64,000 nt of DNA from Beta vulgaris subsp. vulgaris (lineage: Eukaryota > Streptophyta > Magnoliopsida > Caryophyllales > Amaranthaceae): NCBI RefSeq assembly GCF_026745355.1, contig NC_079205.1:50559072-50623071 (forward strand), written 5' to 3'. The position numbers and the translations under genes are program-made. Shown here one piece after another: positions 1-10,194 of the stretch; the first letter of the stretch is position 1; each line of letters begins with the position of its first letter. The notes under the pieces are model-generated. The model saw only the letters and a list, made by a program, of their open reading frames with translations. It did no database searches and was not told the origin of the DNA.

Positions 1-189
1 ACGTTCGGTGTAATATGTTTAAGCTATTAAGTGTCTATATGATATGTCTTAGGTGTGAGTGTTATTAATTATATCATGTTGTATGTTTGAATGTTAATGT
101 TTTATGTTTTAGTTTAATTTGTGTGTTTGAGTATTAATGTTTTAAGTTTTTGTTGTAATGTCACTCATGTAATAAAAGTTTAAGTATTT

Positions 190-445
190 TATCCATTACT
201 CCTTTTCAGATAACCCATGTGATGCTTTATCTGAAGAGACATCTCTATGATCCCATACTACTTTTCAAAGAATCCATGTGATGCTTTATCTGAAGAGACA
301 CCTCTATGATCCCATATTACTTTTCAGAAAACCCATGTGATACTCTCTCTGAAAAAGTATCTCTATGATCCCATACTACTTTTCAGAAAACCCTTGTGAT
401 ACTGTCTCTAAAAGACATCATTACCTACTCCTTTTCAGAGAAGGC
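190..445. repeat. 59-bp tandem repeat upstream of Harbinger transposase
   Basis: About four degenerate copies of a 59-bp unit. The anchor CTCTATGAT recurs at 243, 302 and 361, each followed by CCCAT and ACTTTTCA and then a stretch resembling CCATGTGATGCT. Partial copies flank both ends. The array ends about 60 bp before the TATA-like sequence of the Harbinger ORF, so it may be subterminal or promoter sequence of that element. The function is not known. Confidence 0.75.
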
Positions 446-497
446 ATGTCATGATACACTTCCTACTTCAAAATAAATCTTATGCTCCTCCATTAGT

Positions 498-506
498 ATA
501 TATAAA
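498..506 (+). promoter_or_regulatory. TATA-like box before Harbinger ORF
   Basis: A TATATAAA-type box lies directly before the first ATG (507). Plant transcription starts about 30 bp downstream of TATA, so the ATG at 507 would fall outside the mRNA. The ATG at 576 (residue 24 of the longest frame) is the better start. This is inferred from spacing only. Confidence 0.4.
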
Positions 507-1676
507 ATGGATCAGAGTTCTACAATTCTCTATAACAATCTCCCCTACCAAAATCAGATATCTTACAAATCTAAAATGAATTTCTACAAATTTAATATCA
601 GTTCAACTTCCTCTTCTTCTTCCGATGATTCAGAAGAGGAAATGAGGGATATGGAGAACAAAGAAGTAGATGACATGATCGACAATGTCACTCATACTTA
701 TCTCCCATTCCTTGTGTCGGCGGTCACTCCTAGAATGAGACCAGGTGGACGTACTCGACCTCGGGCTGATAGGGGTCGAGAAGAAGGTCATTTAAGATTA
801 TATGATGACTATTTTGCAGAAAATCCAGTTTACTCAAGTAGGTTGTTTCGACGTAGATTTCGTATGCAAAAGCATGTTTTTGAGCGTATATGAATGAAGT
901 TGTGAGGAAGACAAATGGTTCAAACAAAAGAGGGATTGCACTGGTCGTTTTGGTTTGTCGCCACTACAAAAGTGTACCGCAGCAATACGACAATTAGCTT
1001 ATGGGTGTGCTTCCGACGCTTGCGATGAGTACATACGTATTAGTGATAGTACGACAAGATTGGCACTTCAGAGATTCATTGGCGGCGTCATTAACCAATT
1101 TAGTAATGTGTACTTAAGACGACCGAATGAAGCCGATCTGAGGAGGCTGTTACGAATTGGAGAAGAACGTGGATTTCCTGGCATGATTGGTAGCATCGAT
1201 TGTATGCATTGGGAGTGGAAGAATTGTCCAACAGCATGGAGAGGGCAATATCAAGGAAGGGCAGGGGTAGCTACACTTGTGCTTGAAGCTGTAGCTGATA
1301 GGGACTTGTGGATTTGGCATTCTTTTTTCGGAATGCCGGGAAGTTGCAACGATCTGAACGTGCTTCATAGATCTCCTGTGTTTCAAGATGTTTTAGAAGG
1401 TCGAGTTCCGGCTGTTAATTTTGTTGTAAATGACCATCAATATAACAAAGGGTATTACCTTACTGATGGTATCTACCCCAAATGGGCTACTTTTGTGAAG
1501 TCCATAACGTGTCCACAATCTCATAAAGATAGACTCTTTGCAAGACATCAAGAAGAGCAAGGAAAGATGTGGAACGAGCATTTGGAGTGCTACAAGCTCG
1601 ATTTGCTATTATTCGGATGCCATCCCTTGCTTGGGATGTGGACATGCTTCATAAGATTATAAACCATTATTTTTGA
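507..1676 (+). pseudogene. PIF/Harbinger (ALP1/HARBI1-like) DDE transposase, broken
   Basis: Nuclease subunit of a PIF/Harbinger DNA transposon. The N-terminal part (507-893) has an acidic Ser-rich stretch followed by RRRFRM, the usual lead-in of plant HARBI1-like proteins. The core reads on from about 925 with SPLQKCTAAIRQLAYG, GSIDCMHWEWKNCP and WIWHSFFGMPGSCNDLNVL (DDE_Tnp_4). Acidic residues are visible at D (codon 1198-1200), D (1351-1353) and E in VERAFG (1572-1574). The frame is broken three times: a shift at about 890, another before 930, and one at about 1560 that moves the E-containing tail (ending TGA 1674-1676) into another frame. The catalytic codons survive but no single frame carries them all. 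The family call is firm; the exact start is not. Confidence 0.9.
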
Positions 1677-1791
1677 GTTCATGGTTAAGAGTAAAATTGT
1701 AAATGGTTTGTGAGAATGATGTGGAGGACAGAGAAAAGAACAGAGAGAAGGATGAACCATTTTTTTGGGTTCATCATTAAGAATGCTCTTA
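1677..1791 (+). mobile_element. 3' subterminal end of the Harbinger element
   Basis: After the transposase stop the sequence resembles a Tourist-type end, containing ATGAACCC/GGGTTCAT repeats and finishing ATTAAGAATGCTC before TTA (1789-1791). TTA is the 3-bp target typical of PIF/Harbinger. A matching left terminus starting GAGCATTCTTAAT is not in the window, so the element probably extends left of position 1. Confidence 0.5.
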
Positions 1792-2333
1792 GTGAGACAA
1801 GGCTACTTTTCTGTGATGGTTTTAGCGTGCTTTCTTAATTTTTTCAAGCCCTTTGGTTTTGCAGACTTCTCTCGCATTTAATGCGATGGCAAGTATCATT
1901 ACTCGAATTGTTGTTGCTGATTGTGGATAGTTGGGGCATGCAAACCCTAACTGCTATAATTACTTGTTATGGGTGTGTATTGTTTTCTCATCCATCTCAG
2001 TTCCTTTGCTGTTATTTCCTTGTTTAGTGTGTGAGTTGTTGAGTTCCTCTATTTGTGTTTGTTCTTTTATGGCAGATAATCTCTCATTTAAAAATGCTAT
2101 CTTGGCTTCTCCTCCTGAGAGGGGGGGGGAAGTATATGTGGGGCTTGTGACCTCTGGTGCTGATGTTCTTTACATATTCATATCCCCTCTGGTAATGTTC
2201 CTACTCACTTGCTTATTTCTGGTGATGATCCCCCTCTGTCTGTCAATTTTTTACTGAGTCTTTAGTCCTAGATGAACTTTATCAAGTTTGAAAGGACACT
2301 GATTAGTTAACTAAATACTGCTTACTTTGTAAA
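1792..2333. other. Stretch without recognised gene
   Basis: The longest open frame (1931-2257, plus) is Cys/Leu/Phe-rich and matches no family I know. It ends in a hydrophobic run. I see no splice context or homology and would not call it a gene. Confidence 0.4.
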
Positions 2334-2765
2334 ATGTTGGGTGTCCCCTTGGATGTTCGTTTTGTTGTCTCAAAAACTAGGTCTGATTGAAAGTTTGTTA
2401 ATGGGGATATTGAGTATATTGAGTGGCGCTAATGTTTGGGTCCAATAAGTTCTTAGTGGGCCCCACCTATCCTCAAGTCTTGTGCCAGCTTGGCAAGGCT
2501 TTTTTAGTAGGCCCCACTTATCCTCAAGCCTTATGCCCACCTGACAAATCATTTTTTTGCACATTCCAACGCCTATAAATAGGGACCAGATCCCTATTTA
2601 TTGAGGTAATGAAGTTTAGACAAACCACTTCACATTTATTATTGAGCAATTAATTAACTTGATTGTCGGAGGGGCGATCCGAGATACACCCCCGAGATAG
2701 TCTAACTCTCGTTTTTGCAGGGCTCACTTCATTCCCCGAGTGATCGGTCACCGCCATCAACCATC
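2334..2765 (+). mobile_element. Gypsy-type LTR fragment (solo LTR or relic)
   Basis: Promoter-and-U5 architecture of a plant Ty3/gypsy LTR. A TATAAAT box sits at 2574-2580. About 90 bp on come a GTCGGAGGGGCGATCC stretch and a TTTTTGCAGGGCTCAC splice-like end, which is the usual U5 style of Tat/Athila-type LTRs. The segment may begin at TGTTGGG (2334). No polyprotein follows, only AT-rich sequence. The outer limits are uncertain. Confidence 0.5.
2455..2556. repeat. 51-bp tandem duplication inside the LTR
   Basis: Two copies of AGTRGGCCCCACYTATCCTC followed by AAG and a diverging tail start at 2455 and 2506. They lie 20-120 bp before the TATA box, the position where LTR U3 repeats usually act as enhancers. 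The role is inferred. Confidence 0.7.
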
Positions 2766-3049
2766 GACCTCTAATCTTGATTCATCCCCCATCTTACAAA
2801 GTTTTTACCCAAAACAGTTCCCAACCTTAAATCACCCCACCTAGAATAGTCGCTTCTAATGGGGTGACTCTTAGGAAACAATGTGATTATGTGATTTTCC
2901 TTAATCAAGTTGTTGTTCATCATCAAAAAAAAATTTTTCATAAAAAAATTCAAGAAAAGTTGTGTATAAACATCTCCAAAAAAAAATGTAATGTTATAAT
3001 ATGGTCAGTTTTAATTTTGTACTTTATTTCATTTTTTCGTCTGCATTAA

Positions 3050-4195
3050 CTAAATATTTTGTAGGATTTAATATCTTTACTATGAAATGCAAGATGTTTC
3101 CAGAAACTGGGCTTTGGAATTTCTAAAAAACGAATTTTGTATAACTAAAACTCATACAACTTTATTGTGCAAAACTTACTTTGTCTAGTACCCCTAAGAT
3201 TGTTCTGTTAATAAAGTTTAAAAATAAAACCATTTAGAAAAAACTAAAAACATCAAGTTCAAAGAAAACATCAATAGATTTCTAAAAACATAAAAATCAT
3301 GCCCATATACATAGATATATCACATGCTCAGTTTCACGTTTTGTACAGAAAGTTATGATTTTTGTAAGTCAATACAAGAAGAAAAATGCAATATGGAAAA
3401 TGAAATAAAGTGATTAACTCAACTTTCATTAAAAAAAATAAATATTTGACACGAAAATGTTAATTAAAAATCATGAAATTTTAAATTTCTCTTAAAATGA
3501 CTCATTTTATTATGTAAATAAAAATCAATAAAAATTGTCATAAAAAATCAAAATCAAAGAGTTTAATTAATCTCTAATTTTCACAAGCTTACAAATAAAC
3601 ATGAATTGCAAAGCACATTCAAGGAGCCTCATGGTGAAGATCAAGATTGAAGATTTTTTTATACATTATATATTTTGTAAATTTTGTTGTAATAATAATG
3701 TTTTTTGTAAATAGCTATTACATCACCCAATTAATGAAAAAATATGGATATATTTATGCATAATTTTTATAAATAATTCCACAATCCCTTTTGAATAAAA
3801 TGAGCAACCAATGTTACAAATATTGCATGTTGGTCCAATATATCATAGTATATGAATCAAATGAGCCAATCTCAATTAAGAGGAAAAATTACAAATCTAA
3901 CTAAGTTAAATTGTATGATGATCCATCCTACATTTAAAAAAAAAATTAATCTTCAAATGGACTAAACATATACTTTGACATAATTAGATTGTTAATTATG
4001 ATCTATGAATCGATTTTAGGCCGTTTCATGTGTCTCGCTTTAAATAATCAAATTCCAATTAGCCAAACACAAATCTTCAAATTCTATCTCAAATTAATCA
4101 TTACTCTCCAAATGACTTAATTATCTTCAATTAAGATTATTTATCAAAAGCTTTTAATTAGGAAGAAAATTTCTAAGACCTCTTGAAAATCGTAA
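3050..4195. other. AT-rich intergenic sequence
   Basis: Very AT-rich with many short A and T runs and no open frame above about 60 codons. I saw no terminal repeats or recognisable protein fragment. Confidence 0.6.
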
Positions 4196-5030
4196 ATGTG
4201 ATCACTAATTAAGGTGGTTATTTCAATCCTTGATTAATCGCTAATTAGAATGATTAACTCAAACTCTTCATTTAATCATTAATTAAGGTGATTATTTTTA
4301 ACCTTGGTTAATCACCAATTAGGATGATTAGCTTAACCTTTCATCATATTTAATCACTAATTAGGATAATTATCTTAAACCTTGGTTAATCATTAATTAA
4401 GGTGATTAACTTAATTCTCTTCATTTAATCACTAATTAGAGTGATTATCTTCAACCTTTATTAATCATTATTAAGGTGATTAACTTAACCCTCTCTATTT
4501 AATCACTAATTAGAGTAATTATTTTCAACCTTGGTTAATCATTAATTAAGGTGGTTAACTTAACCTTCTCTATTTAGTCACTAATTAGAGTAATTATCTT
4601 AAACCTTGGTTAATAACTAATTAAGGTGATTAACTTAACCCTCTTCATTTAATCACTAATTAGAGTGATTATCTTACATCTTGGTTAATCACTTATTAAG
4701 ATGATCAACTTAACCTTTTTCACTTAATCACTAATTAGAGTGATTATCTTGAACCTTAATTAGGATGATTATTTTTTTCGTTTAATCACTAATTAGAGTG
4801 ATTATCTTAAACCTTAATGGTCGTTAATTAGGACGATTATTTTTTTCATTTAATCACTAATCAAAGTAATTATCTATCCTTTTAAGTTTAGTCACTAATT
4901 AGAGTGATTATCTTAATCTACATTTTTAATCACAAATCAAGGTGATTATCTTGATCCTCCTTCATATTTAATCACTAATTAAAGTGATTATCTAACCTCT
5001 TTTCAATCACTAATTGGGGTGATTACCTCA
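4196..5030. repeat. Minisatellite of about 38 bp built on a palindrome
   Basis: About 20 copies of a 36-40 bp unit. Each carries a near-palindrome of the form TAATCACT-AATTAG-AGTGATTA followed by a linker such as TCTTAACCTTGGT. Two variants, one centred on AATTAG and one on AATTAAGG, tend to alternate, giving a higher-order unit of about 75 bp. TAATTA-type cores are frequent. No gene lies in it. Confidence 0.85.
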
Positions 5031-5639
5031 TTTCAGATAGATTTGTTTAATTTTAGAGGTGAGTTATTCATAATCTATCTTCCTTTCCTTTTCTGTCCCA
5101 ATGAAATTGACCATTTAGGGTGAGACATAAGATCGAACTACGATGGTTTTGATCCATGAGTGGATTGCAATCCCCCAATGATTGGTACATAATGCAACTT
5201 CAGTGCTCAAACCTACATGTACAAATGATATATTGGTCCTAAATAAAAATTTTTGATGTGTATATGTATGTGCAAATTATGTGATTTTCTTTCTTTTTAA
5301 TAGTCATGATTACTTTAAAATGGAAAATAACGCATTTATAAGGGCCTGTTTTGTAGAATGGAAGAGGAGACTAATTCCAGATTTTCGCACTTCTTAAACT
5401 AAACCCCAAACCCTACCTCATGGTATCAAAGACCAATTTAAAAAAAGCCTTATCCATATGAAGTCATCATCGTTTTAAATGATATTTCTTGAAATTGATT
5501 TAAAACGATTTATTAAATAAATCTGTCCTTATTTAGATGTTAATAGGGTGGCGACTTCAAAGTTTTTTAAAACTCATAGTCCAATGAGAGATTTTGTGGG
5601 ATTCAGACCATTAATTAAAATAGTAAAGAAATTGGGTAC
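5031..5639. other. Retroelement-derived spacer
   Basis: No open frame of note. A GGTGGCGACTTC stretch at about 5548 resembles the primer-site neighbourhood of Tat/Athila gypsy elements, which would fit the polyprotein relic that follows. The rest is unassigned. Confidence 0.3.
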
Positions 5640-5935
5640 CATATAGATATCGTTGATGAAGTAAGGGAAAGCGTCAGGATTAGAATGACAACTTATCAAC
5701 AAGGCGTGGCATGCAGCTAGCTACAACTAAAATGTAAGCATCAAGGTATTTCAGGTAGGTGACTGGGTCCTTAGGAAAGTCTTCCAAAACACGAAGGACC
5801 CCAATGACGGTAAGTTAGACCTTACCTGGAAGGACCTTACTAGATAAGCAAGGTCGTCGAACAAGAGGCATACTCCATTGTCAAGCAGAATCGGACACCT
5901 ATCCCCAAAAAAATGCCACGCATCGAAAAAGGTAT
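5640..5935 (+). pseudogene. Ty3/gypsy polyprotein C-terminus (integrase end), degenerate
   Basis: Translating the plus strand gives VDEVRESVRIRM with TTYQQGVA, then after a frame change FQVGDWVLRKVFQNTKDP followed by NDGKL. This is the conserved post-integrase tail of plant gypsy polyproteins (ARYYN...KVRPRxFQxGDLVLR type). A stop and a frameshift separate the halves and a further stop follows LTR. The rest of pol is absent to the left. The strand is opposite to the gag-like ORF at 6647-14795. That is the arrangement of an antisense ORF downstream of integrase seen in Tat-lineage elements, but chance juxtaposition of two elements is possible. Confidence 0.75.
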
Positions 5936-6039
5936 TACTTCTAACTCTGTACTCTATTTATCACTTGACCACCAAAGATGACGCGTCAGGTAGGTATGTT
6001 TTCTCAACCCTAAACTTTGTCCATTTCAATTATTTCTTC

Positions 6040-6130
6040 TAAAAACCATTACTGATTTAGGCATCGGAGGGTCGTTGGTTGCGCCAATGGCCAACGTTTC
6101 TAACCCTTTGTTTTCCAGGATTATTATATG
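6040..6130 (+). other. LTR U5-like motif
   Basis: GGCATCGGAGGGTCG, a short C/G-rich stretch, then CTAACCC...TTTTCCAGG. This resembles the U5 end of Tat/Athila-type LTRs and also the segment at 2660-2730. It probably belongs with the polyprotein relic immediately upstream, with the LTR U3 mostly lost. Confidence 0.4.
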
Positions 6131-6269
6131 GACAACAAGTGAAGTAATAGAGCAATGATCAAATCATCACAAGATAAAAACAACATCGCTATATCAGGTA
6201 CTCAGAACATGAGTACATGACCATCTATGACCAATACTCGCATAGGACAAGGCCTGAGTGATAACTATA

Positions 6270-6400
6270 CAATCCTACAACTTGACAAATCTGCAACTTG
6301 ACAAATCTGCAACTTGACAATTCTACAGCTCTACAATTCTACAACTTTACAAATCTACAATTTGACAACGCCACACCTTTGTACCTTGACAAATCAACAA
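6270..6400. repeat. Degenerate 17-18 bp tandem repeat
   Basis: Repeats of CAACTTGACAAATCTG with drifted copies (CAATTCTACAACTTTACAA and similar). Function unknown. Confidence 0.7.
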
Positions 6401-7069
6401 AGCTACGCAAATGAGAAATTGCAAGTCTACAAGACAAATCACAAATTCAGCAATTATTACAAAGTTGATCTAACACACAACGCACGTTGATTTTAAAGCC
6501 CCCTCAAAGCAATAGGGCATGGGAAGAAATATTCACAGCTTCATTCAAAATTGTATGTTTCCATTGTTCAACACATCACAAAAACATAAAAGGTAAATAT
6601 TGTTTTTGCAGTTATCTAAATAATAATTACCTTCTATGTTTTCTCCTCAGCTAACCATCACCTGGTCCACCATTGGGTCCCCTTGGTCACCTTCACCAGT
6701 AGGCTGACCACCCTGGTTGACCTGCTCCTCATCAGGCTTCTTGGAGGTGAATTCTCCATCTTAAGGGTAGAACTGCGCGAAGTCCTCTACGGCTTGGTCC
6801 TCTCAAGTCGCGGCCATGCCATCCTTCTACTCTTTTTTAATTCCCCGTAATTTATGAATTTTATAAATATATTTTAATGTATATTTATATATATTTTAAT
6901 ATATTCTAGTATTTAAATGATTTACTATTGAAAAGGTTGACTATTTAAAAGTCAAAGAAATTATTTAATGATTTTAAGTAATCAGATATTTTATTTAGTC
7001 ATACTTTGAAAATTATTTAAATAGCTTAAACATCTTTGAGTTTAGTAAAAAGGATTTTAAAATGGGTTA

Positions 7070-7528
7070 GAGGAACCCAAATATGCCCAAGTACCCAAGC
7101 ATTAAATATTATTGAAAGCCCAAACCTTTATAACTTTTATGTAACCATCTTTTACTAAACTAATCTATCAAGCCCAATTTTCTTTTTAACCCTAGTGGAA
7201 CCTATAAATACTCCTTCATTAAACAATTTTGCCACATTGAAAACACAATCTATTTTCTCTTCCTCTCTCTCTCTCCCCTCACGACACTTCTTTTTCTTTC
7301 TCTGCCTCACCCGGCATTTTCCTCTCTTCCCCAACCGTGTTGCCGTCGCCACAACAACGTGCCATCGGCGTCACCCTCTCCTTTGTGGCAGTCGCTTCTT
7401 CCTCCTCTAGTTTTATTTAATGTTAAAGTTTATATTTTTATTGGTTGTTTTAATGTGTTTATCATGATTAAAGTAATAGTTTGGTGATTTTAAATATAAA
7501 TTTTAGATTATGTAATTTATATAATAAA
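7070..7528 (+). repeat. Left arm of large inverted repeat (with TATA)
   Basis: Inverted match to 8174-8652. It carries AACCTATAAATACTCC (TATA at about 7203), a CT-rich leader (TCTTCCTCTCTCTCTCTC) and a short open frame (7195-7410) that is Ser/Phe/Arg-rich and unlike any protein family. The layout, TATA then a pyrimidine-rich leader, looks like an LTR promoter or a captured gene promoter. Confidence 0.8.
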
Positions 7529-8173
7529 TTAATTAAATTTCAGATTTATTTAGCATGTTTAAAATAATTTCCAACAACTTTAAAATATTTTAAACCCTTT
7601 TTGAAAGTATTTAAAAGCCTTTCCCATCATTAAAACTTCAATTATTAATACTTTCTAGTCTAGTACTTCTATACTAGTCATTAAAAACCTTAAAAAAAAA
7701 TCATATTATGATAATTAAAACTCCATTATAATCATAGTAATAAAAATTCCAACAACTTCTGATGTACTAAAATCCCTTTAAAACATACTTAAACATAACC
7801 ATAATTATAAAAGTACTCAATTTTATAAACTATAATATACAAGTATGATTTTTCAACTCATAAAACCTTAATATATTACCTTTATTTTAAAAATAATAAA
7901 TACATCTGAAATTTATTTACATACCTGGTGTGTACCATGTTCATGGTACACCCAAGGTTATTTTCTCCAAATGAGCAAAATGAGTAAATGAGCAAATGAG
8001 CAAAATGAACAAATGAGCAAATGAGAAAACATTTCTACTTATTTAAGAAAATGAGCAAAATGTCCATATGAGCAAATTTGATGTCAAATGAGCACCTGAA
8101 ATTCTAATTTATCACAAAAATACCTGGGTGTACCATGCTCATGGTACACCCGAGTGTACCATGAGTGAACTCC
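7529..8173. other. AT-rich spacer between inverted arms
   Basis: AT-rich sequence with no gene. Its right half holds the paired palindromes and the AAATGAGC repeats listed separately. Confidence 0.6.
7921..8165. repeat. Two strong palindromes flanking AAATGAGC repeats
   Basis: At 7930-7951 the arms GTGTACCATG and CATGGTACAC are separated by 2 bp. At 8126-8151 the 12-bp arms GGGTGTACCATG and CATGGTACACCC are separated by 2 bp. A third half-copy (GTGTACCATGAG) follows. Between them AAATGAGCA recurs about eight times. This looks like a small foldback or MITE-type element of about 240 bp. No target duplication was identified. Confidence 0.6.
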
Positions 8174-8652
8174 TTTATTATATAAATTATATAATCTGAA
8201 AGTTATATTTAAATCATCAAACTATAACTTTAATCATAAACACATTAAAAAAATCCTTAAAAAAATAAACTTTAACATTAAATAAAACTAGACAAAGGAG
8301 AAAATAACCAAAGAGCAGAGGAAGGAGGACACGACTGCTGAGAAGGAGAAGGAGACGTCGGCGGCACGGTGTTGTGGCGGCGGCGGTTGGGGAAGAGAGG
8401 AAAACGTCGGGTGCGGGAGAGAAAGAAAAAAAAGTGCCATGAGGGGATAGAGAGAGAGGAAGAGAAAATAGATTATGTTTTCAATGTGGCAAAATTGTTT
8501 AATGAAGGAGTATTTATAGGTTCTCACTAAGGTTCAAAAGAAAATTGGACGTGATGGGTTAGTTTAATAAAATATGGTCATATAAAAGTTCTAGAGGTTT
8601 GGGCTTTCAATAATATTTAATGCTTGGGTACTTGGGCATATTTGGGTTCCTC
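8174..8652 (-). repeat. Right arm of large inverted repeat (with TATA)
   Basis: Reverse complement of the left arm with scattered differences and small indels. It includes the second TATAAATACTCC box, here on the minus strand at about 8505-8516. If both promoters fire, transcripts converge through the 645-bp spacer. Confidence 0.8.
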
Positions 8653-9168
8653 ACTTATGGAAAGGCCTCGATGAAAGGCATGTGAAAGTTTTTATATCTA
8701 TGAAAGGTTCGTTGGTTGTTGACTTGGTTCAACACTTAATTAAAAGTTATGGGTTTAATATTGAAATTGTTCTTGGATGGTTAAGTTATTGATCATTTAT
8801 CTAATCCAAGATAAAAATGGAAGTGTGTGATTGTTTGCTAATTATGTTATTTGTATTGCTTGTGAGTCTTAACAAGTGAATAAATTATTAATCGTGTAAA
8901 GTGAAACATGGATAGCAATAGCTTTAGACTTGTGCACGTCTGAAGTGTTGGACTAATATGAGTTGGAGTACATGGTGTTATCCCATGGCTTTTCTTGAGA
9001 CCAGATTGATCACCGTGTCCTATTTTTATTTAAAAGGTTCCTCGATATCGTAGGTCATGGGAATACAGAGTTGCGCCCATATTTCGTTTTATAAATTGAA
9101 GACCGGTTTTTGTTAGACAATTCATTCCATTGACTATTTCATCAAAATTAGTTAATTTATTTAGCTGT
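8653..9168. other. Unassigned, possibly retroelement leader
   Basis: No open frame. The stretch at 9000-9090 (CCTCGATATCGTAGGTCATGG then GAATACAGAGTTGCGCCC) resembles chromovirus LTR or leader sequence, but I cannot assign it. Confidence 0.3.
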
Positions 9169-9178
9169 GAAGTTAGTT

Positions 9179-9638
9179 CAGTCAGTTGAACATTCAAGCA
9201 ACAACACTGGACTTAAAGCAACTATTGAGATTGGTGAAGAATAGTGGCAGATCAAAGTTTCATAAAGTTCTTATTCATGCCAGCCTTACTGCTCTAGTTT
9301 ACTTTATATGGCAAGCTCGGAATAAAGTATACTGGGAAGCCTGTGTGCGTAGCATTCAGAGAACATGTACAAATATTAAAGGAATTGTTAGAGCTAGGTT
9401 TCTAGCTGTGATGCCAAAAAAATGTGTCTAAAAGAGATCAATCCTGGTTTAATAACTTGCATTGAGTTGCTGTAAAGTGTTAGAGTTGTATGAACTAATG
9501 GTTAGTTTGTGAACTAACTTGGAGTTGAAGGGGTCCAACCTAGTTGGTTCGCTTCCTCCTTGTTGGTTGTAGGTTGTAATGTTTGCTCCAATTAATATAA
9601 TTACTTGCTTAGAAAAAAAAAAAAAAGAAAAGAAAAAA
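9179..9638 (+). mobile_element. 5'-truncated LINE (L1-type) with poly-A and target-site duplication
   Basis: A 3' remnant of an L1-type retrotransposon. An open frame at 9186-9431 encodes the ORF2 C-terminus, with SLTALVYFIWQARNKVYW, the hallmark that follows the zf-RVT domain in plant LINEs. A 3' UTR and an A-rich tail follow (9611-9638). The same 10-bp sequence GAAGTTAGTT flanks it at 9169-9178 and 9639-9648, which is the target-site duplication. This is a clean insertion, truncated at its 5' end as is usual for LINEs. Confidence 0.9.
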
Positions 9639-9711
9639 GAAGTTAGTTAAGTACTTAGTCAAAGTAGTCTACAGTGTTATTATATTATTATTTATTCTGA
9701 TTTATTAATTA

Positions 9712-10077
9712 GGATTTTTTAACTACAATAATACAAATTTTTTCCCGTTCTCTCGCAATAATACAAACTTTTGATTATTTTCTAATAATACAAATTTTAC
9801 ATCAAAATTCCTCCAGTAGGTCAAGTTGACTTGTACCAATAAAACAGGTAAAAAAAATTACAAAATGATCAATCTTCTTTCTCCCTCCTCCCCCAACCCC
9901 CCACCCCCCCACCCACCTGAACCACCTCACCTTGTTACCTCCTACAACAAGTTAAGAACCGTTAGTGTCCTATTGTAGTAATTTTGATCAAAAGTTTATA
10001 TTATTAAAAGATAATCAAAAGTTTGTATTATTGCGAGAGAACCGGCAAAAATTTGTATTATTCTTGTTAAAAAATCC
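9712..10077. mobile_element. Mutator-type MITE with ~100-bp terminal inverted repeats
   Basis: The termini are GGATTTTTTAAC and GTTAAAAAATCC. The arms share AATAATACAAA, CTCTCGCAATAATACAAACT and TTTTGAT over about 100 bp. The flanks are TATTAATTA (9703-9711) and AATTAATTA (10078-10086), matching at 8 of 9 positions, as expected of a Mutator 9-bp duplication. The core is C-rich (CCCCCAACCCCCCACC) and non-coding. Confidence 0.85.
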
Positions 10078-10194
10078 AATTAATTATTAGTATCATGTTA
10101 GAATTGTTTACTTTTTGTTATGTAATACTCAGCTTTGCTGATTACATGCTTTGTGTGTGTATGTTGATCATGGCTATGTGTTATTTGGGCAATA

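Noticed and set aside
2100..2260. Possible LINE ORF1 start (SFKNAILASPPERGG)
   Set aside because: Too short and without any following domain or poly-A.
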